Below, in pieces: positions 11,201 to 21,401 of a stretch of DNA of 64,000 nt. Source of the stretch: Dactylis glomerata (Eukaryota > Streptophyta > Magnoliopsida > Poales > Poaceae). The notes below the pieces were generated by a model. That model saw only the letters and a program-made list of their open reading frames with translations. It was not told the DNA's origin and ran no database searches. The stretch spans positions 327,113-391,112 of the forward strand of contig QXEO01002103.1 in NCBI GenBank assembly GCA_007115705.1, written 5' to 3'. Numbering within the stretch: position 1 is the stretch's first letter; every line of letters starts with the position of its first letter. A program made the position numbers and the translations under genes.

Positions 11201-12814
11201 GAGCTCGCCTGCAGTGACCTTCGAGTTCCGACAGCGATGGCGACGTCCTTGCTCTGCTAGACACGGAATGGAACACGGTGTTAGCTCCAGGCCTAGCAGA
11301 GGAACGAGACGAAGCAGAAGAAGAGCAGGAAGAGGCGGTCGACTTCGACCCACGGCTTCGCCATCTACCCCAGCTCCGGCGAGTTTCCTCGGGCTCTGCT
11401 GCCCGGGGAAGGGACTGGCTTCATCGCCTGGGCTCAGAGATGAGAGGGAGTGAGGTGAGGGGGCGAATGAGCAGCAGAGGAGTGCTCCAGAGGGGGTCGA
11501 GGGTTTTTATCTAGCCGGCGTGGTCGCGGTGCAGGGTGCACCTCGACGGTGGTGATTGGGAGAGAGGGGCGGTGTTTCTGGAGCGGCATCGTGAGCTGAG
11601 TCTAGCGCTAGGGTTGGCTAGGTCGGGCGCGCTCTGCTTCGGTCACGGCACGGTCGGTTTCAGCTCGGGTGCGTGTGAACCGGTGCGCGGCGCGGTGTGT
11701 CGTGTCGGCTAGAGTGCAAGGCAGTGGTGGTGTTGCAACGTGGGAACGATGCCGTGCTCGATCGTGTGCAGAGCGAGGCGAAGGGTGGACAGAGTGCACG
11801 GGAACGCACATGCCGGTCTCGGCATCTCTGGGCGTCGTCGGGCGCGTGCAGAACGGGGCCGGGGCGTGGCCTATAGGAGGTTTATGCGGCAGCAGCCGAT
11901 TGGGCGAGCTCGGCGGTGGCAAGTGGGACCTGGTGGCGCAGTGGTGGTCGGTGGCATCTCCTCGAAGCCTCAGTTCAACGGGCGTGCACCCTGGTCTTGC
12001 CGGCGAGGAAGAGAGAGGGCAAGGTGAGGTAGGGGCTGGGTCTCTTTGCATGCTGGGGTCGGGGTGGTGTTGTAGTGGTGGTGCTGGCCTCTGGTTGGGG
12101 GTGAGCGACGGTGGAGGGAGATGAGAATCAGAGAGAGAGGGAGGGAGAAGATCTCCCTAAATCACCTTGGGCCTCCCTCCTTCCTTGTGTCCAAGTGCTA
12201 TAGGACAAGAGCTAGGGTTGGTGTTTGAGGGAAGGGTAGAGGGAAAGGAAAGGGTGTCGGCCAGGGTTGCCACTTTGGGTGAATTGCAAAGAAAAAGAGA
12301 GAAGAAATGAGAGAGGAAGAAGAAAAGGGCCATTTGGCCGAAATTCATTTGAATTTTGAAAATTCAAAATTACCAATAAGGAGGTGGTGATGGTTTGCTC
12401 AAATGGGTTCTATAATTGATATAAACCATCCTGCAAGTTTTCAGAATTTTTGAATGAGTGGAAAAGAGGTTTTGGTGAAGTCCTAATTATTGAATAAAAG
12501 TGCAAGACTAAAGTTTGGAATAAAGAGAGAAAAAGAATTTGTTGATATCAAGCACCCTCCTATTTGGTCAAGCAATACATAAAATCATAGCACTCCATCA
12601 TGCACTAATGCACATGACCAATTGTGAAAATTTAGGAAGAAAAGAAAATAATCTAGCACACACACATATGCACATGAAATCATGCCAAGCACACAAAGAG
12701 GATCACTACCTTAGCACACAAGCTTAAATGGGAAACAAGTTTTTTTTTATTTACCCCATTTTCTATTGCATGGAAATTGATTTGAAATCTAATTACAAAA
12801 GGTAGGGTGTTACA
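8253..12814 (-). repeat. 3' LTR of element A (4562 bases)
   Basis: It matches 27151-31703 over its whole length. I count four mismatches in the first 130 bases or so, and differences are scattered throughout. The outer part is AT-rich. A GC-rich, CpG-rich block spans about 10840-12130 and holds several long overlapping frames on both strands, which I take as a composition effect. No gene is recognised. Confidence 0.95.
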
Positions 12815-12816
12815 GA

Positions 12817-12828
12817 CCTTCCCCCCTT
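12817..12828 (-). other. Polypurine tract of element A
   Basis: On the minus strand AAGGGGGGAAGG lies two bases before the 3' LTR (which starts TGTAACACC at 12814). It primes plus-strand synthesis. It is now only about 30 bases from the left end of inserted element B. Confidence 0.85.
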
Positions 12829-12857
12829 AAAAGAATCTCGTCCCGAGATTCGGTAGC

Positions 12858-14532
12858 TGATACGTCTCCAACGTATCTATAATTTTTGATGCTCCATGCT
12901 TGTTTTTACACCATTTGCCTACTATTTCATTACACTTCGTGGCACTTTTATGCATTTTCCGGAACTAACCTATTAACAAGTCGCCACAGTGCCAGTTCCC
13001 TATTTTCTGCTGTTTTTGTGTTTCAGAAGTGATACACAGGAAATATTCTCGGAATTGGACGAAACAAGTTTCTAAAGTCTTATTTTGTCTGGGAACTTCC
13101 AGTCATCCAAAGAGAAGAAGGAGAGGGGCCACGGGCCGCCCTCACGCAGGGCTGGCGCGGTCCAGCCCCTGGCCGCTCCGCCCTGGCGTGAGGAGGCCTG
13201 GGGCCACCTCTGACATTGCCCCTTCGCCTATAAAGACCCCCCGACGGAAAAAACCTAAGTACCCGATCACTTTTCCAGAACACATCGCGATCCGCCGCCG
13301 TCGTCGACCCGAAGATCGGGAGGGTCCAGAAGCTCTTCCCGGCACCCTGCCGGAGAGGGGAATCGCCACCGGAGGTCTTCTTCATCGCTATGCTTGCCTC
13401 CGGAGCGATGAGTGAGTAGTCTACCTTGGACTATGGGTCCATAGCAGTAGCTAGATGGTTGTCTTCTCCACCATGTGCATCATGTTTAGATCTCATGAGC
13501 TGCCCTACATGATTGAGATCACCGTTATGTAATTCTACATGTTTGGTTTGTTGGGATCCGATGAATATTGGTGTTGTGATTGAGTTTCTGTACTGAATGT
13601 TATCTTATGTTATCTCTATGTTGTTTATGATCTTGCATGTTCTCCGTTGTTAGTAGCTATCTTGGCCGAGTAGTTGCTAGTGACTCCAAGAGGGGGTATT
13701 TATGCTCGATAGTGGGTTCATGCCTCTATTTAACCTGGGGGAGTGACAGAAACCTCTAAGGTTGTAGATGTGCTGTTGCTACTAGGGAGAAAACAACATT
13801 CATATGCTCAAGGGCATATGCTTTGTTTACATTACACACTTTGCTTAATGCAATTATCTGTTGTTCGCAACTTAATACTTGTGGAGTTCTCGGATTGATT
13901 CGCCACAAGTGGATTATTAGTCATAGATGCAGTTGGATGGCGGTCTATGTATTTTGTTGTAATGCCCAGAGTAAATCTCATAGTGATCTTCTTGACATAT
14001 CACGTTTATCTTTATTCTATCAATTGCCCAACTATAATTTGTTTACCCAGCATCTGTTATTTATCTTATGGAGAGACACCACTAGTGAAATGTGGACCCC
14101 GGTCCTATTTCCATCATATTGCTATCACCTGTTTACTTTACTCGCACTATTTACTTTACTCGCATACTTCTACTGTTTTCCACTCGATACACTCATAACC
14201 TTTGTTTCAAGCAAACCGGTGAGATTGACAACCTCATCGTAAGTTGGGAACAAAGTACTTGGTTGTGTGTGTGCAGGTTCCGCGTTGCAGCTAGCAAGCA
14301 AAGCTTGGACGAGGCGCCATATATAAATTGTCCGGAGCTGTCGCAAACTAGCAAACATCACCTTCAGTCGTTATTGTCCCTTCTCTCCAAGAAGATAAAC
14401 CTTGGTTTCTTAATTGAGGGAAAACTAGCTGCTATACTCATCACACCTTCCTCTTGGGGTTCCCAACGGGCTGGTTGTTCACCACGCACAAGGACCATCA
14501 ACTGCATATTCCACGTCAAGTTGGCATTAGCA
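12858..14532 (+). repeat. 5' LTR of element B
   Basis: This 1675-base repeat matches 19722-21397. It begins TGATACGTCTCCAACGTATC, in which GATACGT and ACGTATC form a terminal inverted repeat, and ends ...GGCATTAGCA. Two other conserved small hairpins are CTATGG-GT-CCATAG (13431-13444) and CATATGC-TCAAGG-GCATATG (13801-13820). No gene is present. Confidence 0.93.
13139..13235 (+). promoter_or_regulatory. LTR core promoter with upstream hairpin (B, 5' LTR)
   Basis: A hairpin spans 13139-13193, with arms pairing CTCACGC/GCGTGAG, followed about 35 bases later by TATAAAG (13229-13235). Compared with the 3' LTR copy, the inner stem carries substitutions (GCGGTC and GCTCCG) that weaken pairing. Confidence 0.55.
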
Positions 14533-14542
14533 GCCTCTTTTC

Positions 14543-14560
14543 TGGCGCCGTTGCCGGGGA
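14543..14560 (+). other. Primer binding site of element B (tRNA-Asp)
   Basis: TGGCGCCGTTGCCGGGGA lies ten bases after the LTR. It is the primer site generally assigned to tRNA-Asp in Athila/Tat-type plant elements. The ten-base spacer is the same in C, F and H. Confidence 0.88.
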
Positions 14561-14723
14561 GATTGGAAGACTTCTGCGAGGGGAGTTTTCGCACGCACAT
14601 CCTTTACTTTGTTATTGTTTTGCTTTACTTTATTTATTTTACCTGCATCGTTTTATATCAAAAACCCAAAAAAATTAGAATCCTTGGTAGTTGTTTTTAC
14701 TTGTTTACTTTAGTTTTGCTGAA

Positions 14724-16787
14724 ATGGCTACTCCTGAAAACACCAAGTTGTGTGACTTTACTAGCACGAACAACAGTGATTTTATCTGCACTCCTATTGC
14801 ACCACCTGCTCCTGCTGCAAACTTTTATGAGATTAAGCCTGCTTTGTTGAACCTTGTTATGAAAGCGCAATTCTCTGGTGCTAGTACTGAAGATGCCGCA
14901 GCTCATCTCAACAATTTTGTTGAGCTATGTGAGATGCAGAAATATAAGGATGTAGAAAGTGATATTATTAAGCTCAAGTTGTTTCCTTTTTCTTTGAGAG
15001 GAAAAGCTAAAGATTGGTTGCTGTCTTTGACTAAGAATAGTATTGATTCATGGGCTAAGTGCAAGGATGCTTTTATTGGTAGATACTATCCTCCTGCTAA
15101 GATTATATCTATGCGTAGCAATATTATGAAATTTACTCAGTTTGATAATGAACATGCTGCTCAAGCTTGGGAAAGAATGAAATCTATGATAAAGAATTGC
15201 CCCACTCATGGACTGACTACTTGGATGATTGTCCAAACTTTTTATGCATGACTGAATTTTTCTTCGAGGAACCTACTTGATTCAGCTGCTGGAGGCACTT
15301 TTATGTCCCTTACCTTGGGCACCGCAACAAAGCTACTCGACAACATGATGGTAAATTATTCTGAATGGCACACCGAGAGAGCTCCACAAGGTAAGAAGGT
15401 AAATTCTATTGAGGAAACCTCTTCCTTGAATGATAAGATTGATACCATTATGGCTATGCTTGCTAATGATAGGACTCATGTTGATCCTAATAATGTTCCT
15501 TTAGCCTCTCTGGTTGCTCAAGAAGAGCATGTTGATGTGAATTTCATTAGAAATAATAATTTTAACAACAATGCTTATAGGAACAATTTTGCTAGTAACA
15601 ATTATAGGCCGTATCCTTCTACCAATGGTAATGGTTATGGTAACTCTTATGGTAATTCCTACAACAACACTAGGGCCGCACCCTCCGAGCTTGAGGTAAT
15701 GCTCAAGGACTTCATCGGTAAGCAAACTGCTTTTAACAAGTCTGTTGAGGAAAAGTTAGGCAAAATTGATATTCTTGCTTCTAAAGTTGATAGCCTTGCT
15801 CATGATGTTGAAATTCTGAAATTAAAAGTGTTGCCTAATGATGTGAAAGAGAACAATGTTTTTGCTACTGCTAATGCTATTCAAGTTGGAATTGATGAAA
15901 ATATTAGATTGTTAGCGGAATTGCATGCCAGGTGGGAAAGAGAAGATGAGATGGCTAGAGAGATGAAGGTATGTACCATTACTACCTGTAATGATGTTGC
16001 TCCTAATGCTAGCAATCCTCTTACTTTGATTGGGGTAGAGAAAACTCCCACTCCTTGTGTTAAAAAGCCTAAAACTGCCAAAACTTTTTCTCAAAAGAGT
16101 GCTGAAATTTTTCGGAGTGTGGGGGATGATAGCTCTACTTCTTTTAATGATTTTGATATTGATGGCTGCAATATATCTGAAGTTATTTTGTTCTTGCAAA
16201 AGCTTGCTTTGACTCCCAATGCTAGTTCTTTAAATGTTTCTTTTACTAAGCATATTACCAATGCTCTCATAAAAATTAGGGATGAAAAGTTGAAGCAAAA
16301 AGCCTCTGTTCCCAAGAAGTTAGAAGATGGTTGGGAACCCATCATTGATATGCATGTTAATGGTTTTGATTGCCATGCTTTATGTGATCTAGGTGCTAGT
16401 ATTTCTATCATGCCTAGAAAGATTTATGACATGCTTGATTTACCACCGCTTGAAAAATGTTACTTTGATGTTCCTATTGCTGATGTTGCTAAGAAGAAAC
16501 CTTTGGGAAGGATTAATGATGTTCTTATTGTGGTTAACAATAACCTTGTTCCCGTTGATTTTCTTGTTATGGACGTTGAATGCCATGCTTCATGTCCTAT
16601 TATTTTGGGAAGACCTTTTCTTCGAACTGTAGGTGCTATCATTGATATGAGGGAAGGCACTATCAAATATCAATTCCCACTCAAGAAAGGTATGGAACAC
16701 TTCCCTAGGAAAAGGAAGAAATTACTTTTTGACTCTATTCTTAGAGCAAATTATGAGCTTGATGCTTCATCACTTGATATTACTTGA
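14724..16787 (+). pseudogene. gag-pro: gag-protease of element B, interrupted by one stop
   Basis: The frame equals that of H in length (687 residues plus stop) and differs by scattered substitutions. A single TGA at 15249-15251 replaces the Gly codon seen in H, splitting it at residue 175. The start is the ATG whose product begins MATPENT, matching H. Gag features include an LRGKAKDWLLSL segment near residue 100 and an Asn/Tyr-rich region near residues 270-325; no CCHC zinc knuckle is visible. A retropepsin-like domain follows, with the CDLGAS active-site motif at about residue 553 and an ILGRPFL segment about 80 residues later. The protein ends SSLDIT and no pol follows. Confidence 0.9.
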
Positions 16788-19700
16788 TTCTCAATTTTCT
16801 GCGCCTAGCTCAAAGGCGTTAAAGAAAAGCACTCTTGGGAGATAACCCATTGTTTTATTTTCAGTACTTTCTCTTTTATTTGAGTCTTGGAAGTCATTAC
16901 TACTATAATGACCGCTCCTTATCTTGTTTATTTCGTTTTTGTGCCAAGAGAAGCCTCTAATTCGAGTGAGGTAAAGATTTGGGGATGTTGCTGTCCTGAA
17001 ACTGTTTTCGGTGCTGCACCGTAAAAATTCGTATAAATTCTCTGTACATCTTTTGGACATGCTATTTCTTGTGCATATGACCCAGGTTATATCCAAACTT
17101 TCATTAGTTGAACACTTTTTGATTTGAGTAACACAAAACCTCTAAAAAATTCGACCTTTGTCAGCTGTTCTGTTTTGATAGATTTCTGCCAATATTTGTG
17201 TTTGCCGCTTTATCGCTTTCTTTTGAGTTCTTTTGATCATGGAAATTTCGGGGAAGTTGCTACAGTAGTATATGCTTAATATGTGGTGGTTTTGGGTTGA
17301 AACCTGAAGCAAAAAGGGTTGATTCTATGTTATGCTTACACTAATGTTGCTAATAGAATTGTGTTTAGTTTTGTATGAAGGAAGTTTTCAAGTGTATGGA
17401 TTGGAGAATGATGAGATGAGTTGAAGAATGGACAAAAGCTCAAGCTTGGGGATGCCCATGCATCACCCCAAGAAATATCCAAGAAGTACAAGCGTGAAAG
17501 CTTGGGGATGCCCCCGAGGCACCCCTTCTTCATCGGCAAAAATCAGGTCACCTTTCAAGACGCTATATTTTTATTGCTTCATGCACTATGTGTTTTTCTT
17601 GGAGCATCAGTTGTTTTAGTTTTCTTAGTTAGTTTAGTTTTGTTTGCTGCAATAAATGGTTGGACCCCAACAAATTTCCTTTGGAGGAGATGTACTCATT
17701 TTCATTAGCAAAGAACACTCTGTTTTCATTCTTACAATTTCACCGGGTGTTCTTCTTTTTCCGCTACTGCTTTTGGTTTTCGTTTTCACCTTGATTTGCG
17801 TTCAGATCTTCTTATATTTGTTCATCAAGGTGTATTTTTTCCTCTGATATTTATTGGTTTTCATCAAAAGAGGTGTTTATAAAAATTTCAAATGGTGTTG
17901 GAAAACAGAAAAAGCTTTATGCAAAAAAAGTGGTACAAGAAGGAGCTTGTGTAGACTGTGGCTTAGGCTTTTTCATGTCATGCTTGATGTCTTTTTCATA
18001 GTATGCTTAGTGGTTTTGCTGTAGCATGACTTGTCTCAAATAACTGAGATTGCTTAATGAGCCTTTGAAAAAATCATGCGTTGTTTTTAATTGTTTGGAA
18101 GCATTATTTTGGTTTTCTCCTTGATGCTTTATTTGGGTTGACTTGGCGCATGCTCACACATGTTAGACTCTTACAAAGTCGCCAATAGCCTCTATGATCA
18201 TTTAGTTTTTGACTTTTGATGCCATCTTATGCTTCTTTTAATGTCGCTTTGTGGCTTTGCATGATTATGGCCACTATTGCTCTCTTAGTTGGTCGCTCCC
18301 AGTCTTTTGCTAGCCCTCGCCTTGTACTGAGTATGAGCTCTACTCGTGCGTCCAACTCCTAAAAGCCAAAGTTCTCCAAAGTGTCCACCATACATACCTA
18401 CTAGCAATTTGATATTCCAAGTAAATTTGACTTGCTTTTATTTTCTCTTTAAATTAAACTCTTACCAGTGTTATGCGAAATTCGGTCAGTAAAGCTCTCA
18501 CGAACCGGAAGGCACACTTTACTTTTTCCTGTTCTTAAAAATTTGACATTGTGGTCTCTTATGTTGAGTTGTTATGCTTGCAAGTTGTAAGTTGGAGACT
18601 AGCCCAGCCATGCAGTCATGGGCAAGCTTTCAACATTGCACTTCTTATTTGAGTTGATATCGTGATCTTTTGTTTATGGATGCCCGCGGTGTGAAATGAA
18701 TTGGGAATATTATGGGGATCATGGAGTTTGTATATGTGTTAGGGAAACGCCGGGCCGCTAATCTAAGCCATGCATAATTCATGGTGGAAATTTTTAGCAT
18801 ACCCATGGTGAACATTCGACGATGCACCTCACAATAAAAAGCTAAACAAATGGCAAATAAAAGAGATGTCGAGGTGTTCATTGTCTGCTTGTCCTGTAAT
18901 TTTGATGTGGGCTTGTTCCATGTCATCGGGCATGGAGGTACCCCATTGGCGGTTCTCAATGATATGCATATATTTACAATGACAAGAGCCTTGCTTGGGA
19001 CTCTAAGTAAAGTAGCATGAGGTTTGGGTACTCGTATTCACGGGACATGAGGTTTTCAACTTATGATTTGTCAAGCATATGCATCATAATTGTTCTCGCA
19101 TTAACTTTAACCATTCAAGATGCTTATGATGGGGGCAATGAGAGCTCAAAGCCGGTAAGTACCATAATTTTTGAAGGTTATAAAAGTTGCAGTCACTGCT
19201 TCCCTCTGCGAAGGGCCTTTCTTTTACTTTTATGTTGAGTCACCACCTTCTATCTTTATGCACCATTAAGAGAGCATAGTTGTCATTCTTAGTATAATGT
19301 GCATTGTCCCAAAGTTTTCATTGATTGATTCATATTGTTGGTTTCACTTGTTCTCAAATTATTTGTATCTAGTCGCCCTCTTAAACTTGAAGGTGTCCTA
19401 TGCATTTATGTTTTGCTCTCTTTGAAGGACAAGCTGAAAACCATTTGTATGTTTTTCCTTATGATTTGAACACACGTTTGACTTTCATTGTTTCATTTTC
19501 ATGATCTTTTGTTTGTGTTCATTTGCATGTTTACAACATGGTTGCTAAGTTCTTATTGCCAAGATTATATCTTCATGCCCATGTTTTAAGTTCTTATGAT
19601 CTCAGCTCACAAATGCTTACATATATGATCAAGATTGTGTAGGTGCATGTCACCTCAAAAATTATTCTTTTGTTATCACTTACCTACTCGAGGACGAGCA
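16788..19700 (+). other. Non-coding 3' region of element B
   Basis: About 2.9 kb lies between the gag-protease stop and the polypurine tract, with no frame resembling a gene. It is largely shared with H, C (reversed) and F. It opens with a conserved block at 16801-16851 containing TTGGGAGATAACCC. The length and conservation suggest this RNA segment matters to the element, perhaps for packaging or stability, which is inference. Confidence 0.75.
17444..17535 (+). other. Paired internal copies of the polypurine-tract motif (B)
   Basis: AAGCTTGGGGATGCCC occurs twice here, about 55 bases apart (near 17443 and 17499), and again at the true polypurine tract before the 3' LTR. The first copy can fold as CTTGGGG (17445-17451) with CCCCAAG (17466-17472). 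The same pair occurs in H (about 49033), F (about 58341) and, reversed, C (33480-33555). Confidence 0.6.
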
Positions 19701-19721
19701 GGAGTTAAGCTTGGGGATGCT
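19701..19721 (+). other. Polypurine tract of element B
   Basis: GGAGTTAAGCTTGGGGATGC immediately precedes the 3' LTR. A small stem-loop, CTCG-AGGA-CGAG, lies just upstream at about 19687-19698. Confidence 0.82.
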
Positions 19722-21397
19722 TGATACGTCTCCAACGTATCTATAATTTTTGATGCTCCATGCTTGTTTTTACACCATTTGCCTACTATTTTGTTACACT
19801 TCGTGGCACTTTTATGCATTTTCCGGAACTAACCTATTAACAAGTCGCCACAGTGCCAGTTCCCTATTTTCTGCTGTTTTTGTGTTTCAGAAGTGATACA
19901 CAGGAAATATTCTCGGAATTGGATGAAACAAGTTCCTGAAGTCTTATTTTGTCCGGGAGCTTCCAGTCATCCGAAGAGAAGAAGGAGAGGGGCCACAGGC
20001 CACCCTCACGCAGGGCTGGCGCGGCCCAGCCCCTGGCCGCGCCGCCCTGGCGTGAGGAGGCCTGGGGCCACCTCTGACATCGCCCCTTCGCCTATAAAGA
20101 CCCCCCGACGGAAAAAACCTAAGTACCCGATCACTTTTCCAGAACACATCGCGATCCGCCGCCGCCGTCGACCCGAAGATCGGGAGGGTCCAGAAGCTCT
20201 TCCCGGCACCCTGCCGGAGAGGGGAATCGCCACCGGAGGTCTTCTTCATCGCCATGCTTGCCTCCGGAGCGATGAGTGAGTAGTCTACCTTGGACTATGG
20301 GTCCATAGCAGTAGCTAGATGGTTGTCTTCTCCACCATGTGCTTCATGTTTAGATCTCATGAGCTGCCCTACATGATTGAGATCACCGTTATGTAATTCT
20401 ACATGTTTGGTTTGTTGGGATCCGATGAATATTGGTGTTATGATTGAGTTGCTGTACTGAATATTATCTTATGTTATCTCTATGTTGTTTATGATCTTGC
20501 ATGCTCCCCGTTGTTAGTAGCTATCTTGGCCGAGTAGTTGCTAGTGACTCCAACAGGGGGTATTTATGCTCGATAGTGGGTTCATGCCTCTATTTAACCT
20601 GGGGGAGTGATAGAAACCTCTAAGGTTGTAGATGTGCTGTTGCTACTAGGGAGAAAACAACATTCATATGCTCAAGGGCATATGCTTTGTTTACATTACA
20701 CACTTTGCTTAATGCAATTATCTGTTGTTCGCAACTTAATACTTGTGGAGTTCTCGGATTGATTCGCCACAAGTGGATTATTAGTCATAGATGCAGTTGG
20801 ATGGCGGTCTATGTATTTTGTTGTAATGCCCAGAGTAAATCTCATAGTGATCTTCTTGACATATCACGTTTATCTTTATTCTATCAATTGCCCAACTATA
20901 ATTTGTTTACCCAGCATGTGTTATTTATCTTATGGAGAGACACCACTAGTGAACTGTGGACCCCAGTCCTATTTCCATCATATTGCTATCACCTGTTTAC
21001 TTTACTCGCACTGTTTACTTTACTCGCATACTTCTACTGTTTTCCACTCGATACGCTCATAACCTTTGTTTCAAGCAAACCGGTGAGATTGACAACCTCA
21101 TCGTAAGTTGGGAACAAAGTACTTGGTTGTGTGTGTGCAGGTTCCGCGTTGCAGCTAGCAAGCAAAGCTTGGACGAGGCACCATATATAAATTGTCCGGA
21201 GCTATCGCAAACTAGCAAGCATCACCTTCAGTCGTTATTGTCCCTTCTCTCGAAGAACGATAAACCTTGGTTTCTTAACTGAGGGAAAACTAGCTGCTAT
21301 ACTCATCACACCTTCCTCTTGGGGTTCCCAACGGGCTGGTTGTTCACCACGCACAAGGACCATCAACTGCATATTCCATGTCAACTTGGCATTAGCA
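19722..21397 (+). repeat. 3' LTR of element B
   Basis: This 1676-base partner of 12858-14532 keeps the better-preserved hairpin/TATA module. The GTAGC target duplication follows it at 21398-21402. Confidence 0.93.
20004..20099 (+). promoter_or_regulatory. LTR core promoter with upstream hairpin (B, 3' LTR)
   Basis: The arms are 20004-20026 and 20035-20057. They pair CCTCACGC/GCGTGAGG, GGGC/GCCC and GGCGCGGCC/GGCCGCGCC with only single-base bulges, about 21 pairs in all. TATAAAG follows at 20093-20099. This is the cleanest B copy of the module. Confidence 0.6.
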
Positions 21398-21401
21398 GTA
21401 G

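Larger units (their letters stand above)
12858..21397 (+). mobile_element. Element B: non-autonomous Athila-like element (gag-protease only)
   Basis: LTRs at 12858-14532 and 19722-21397 are flanked by the target duplication GTAGC (12853-12857 and 21398-21402). Inside are a tRNA-Asp primer site, one gag-protease frame (14724-16787), about 2.9 kb of non-coding 3' sequence and a polypurine tract. There is no reverse transcriptase, RNase H or integrase. It is closely related to H over its full length. It landed just after the stop codon of A's gag-pol. Confidence 0.93.

Noticed and set aside
14092..14850. 252-codon frame crossing the B LTR, primer site and gag start
   Set aside because: It reads through LTR and primer site in a different frame from gag and is truncated in the 3' LTR copy.
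15249..15251. TGA in B gag as a programmed readthrough stop
   Set aside because: The H copy has a Gly codon here and no readthrough context is conserved; a simple nonsense mutation is enough.
19893..20279. A 128-codon frame present in the B and H LTR copies (also 13029, 44693, within 51436-51870)
   Set aside because: It has no ATG start, runs through the hairpin and TATA box, and starts upstream of the presumed transcription start. Its recurrence is explained by the LTRs being repeats.
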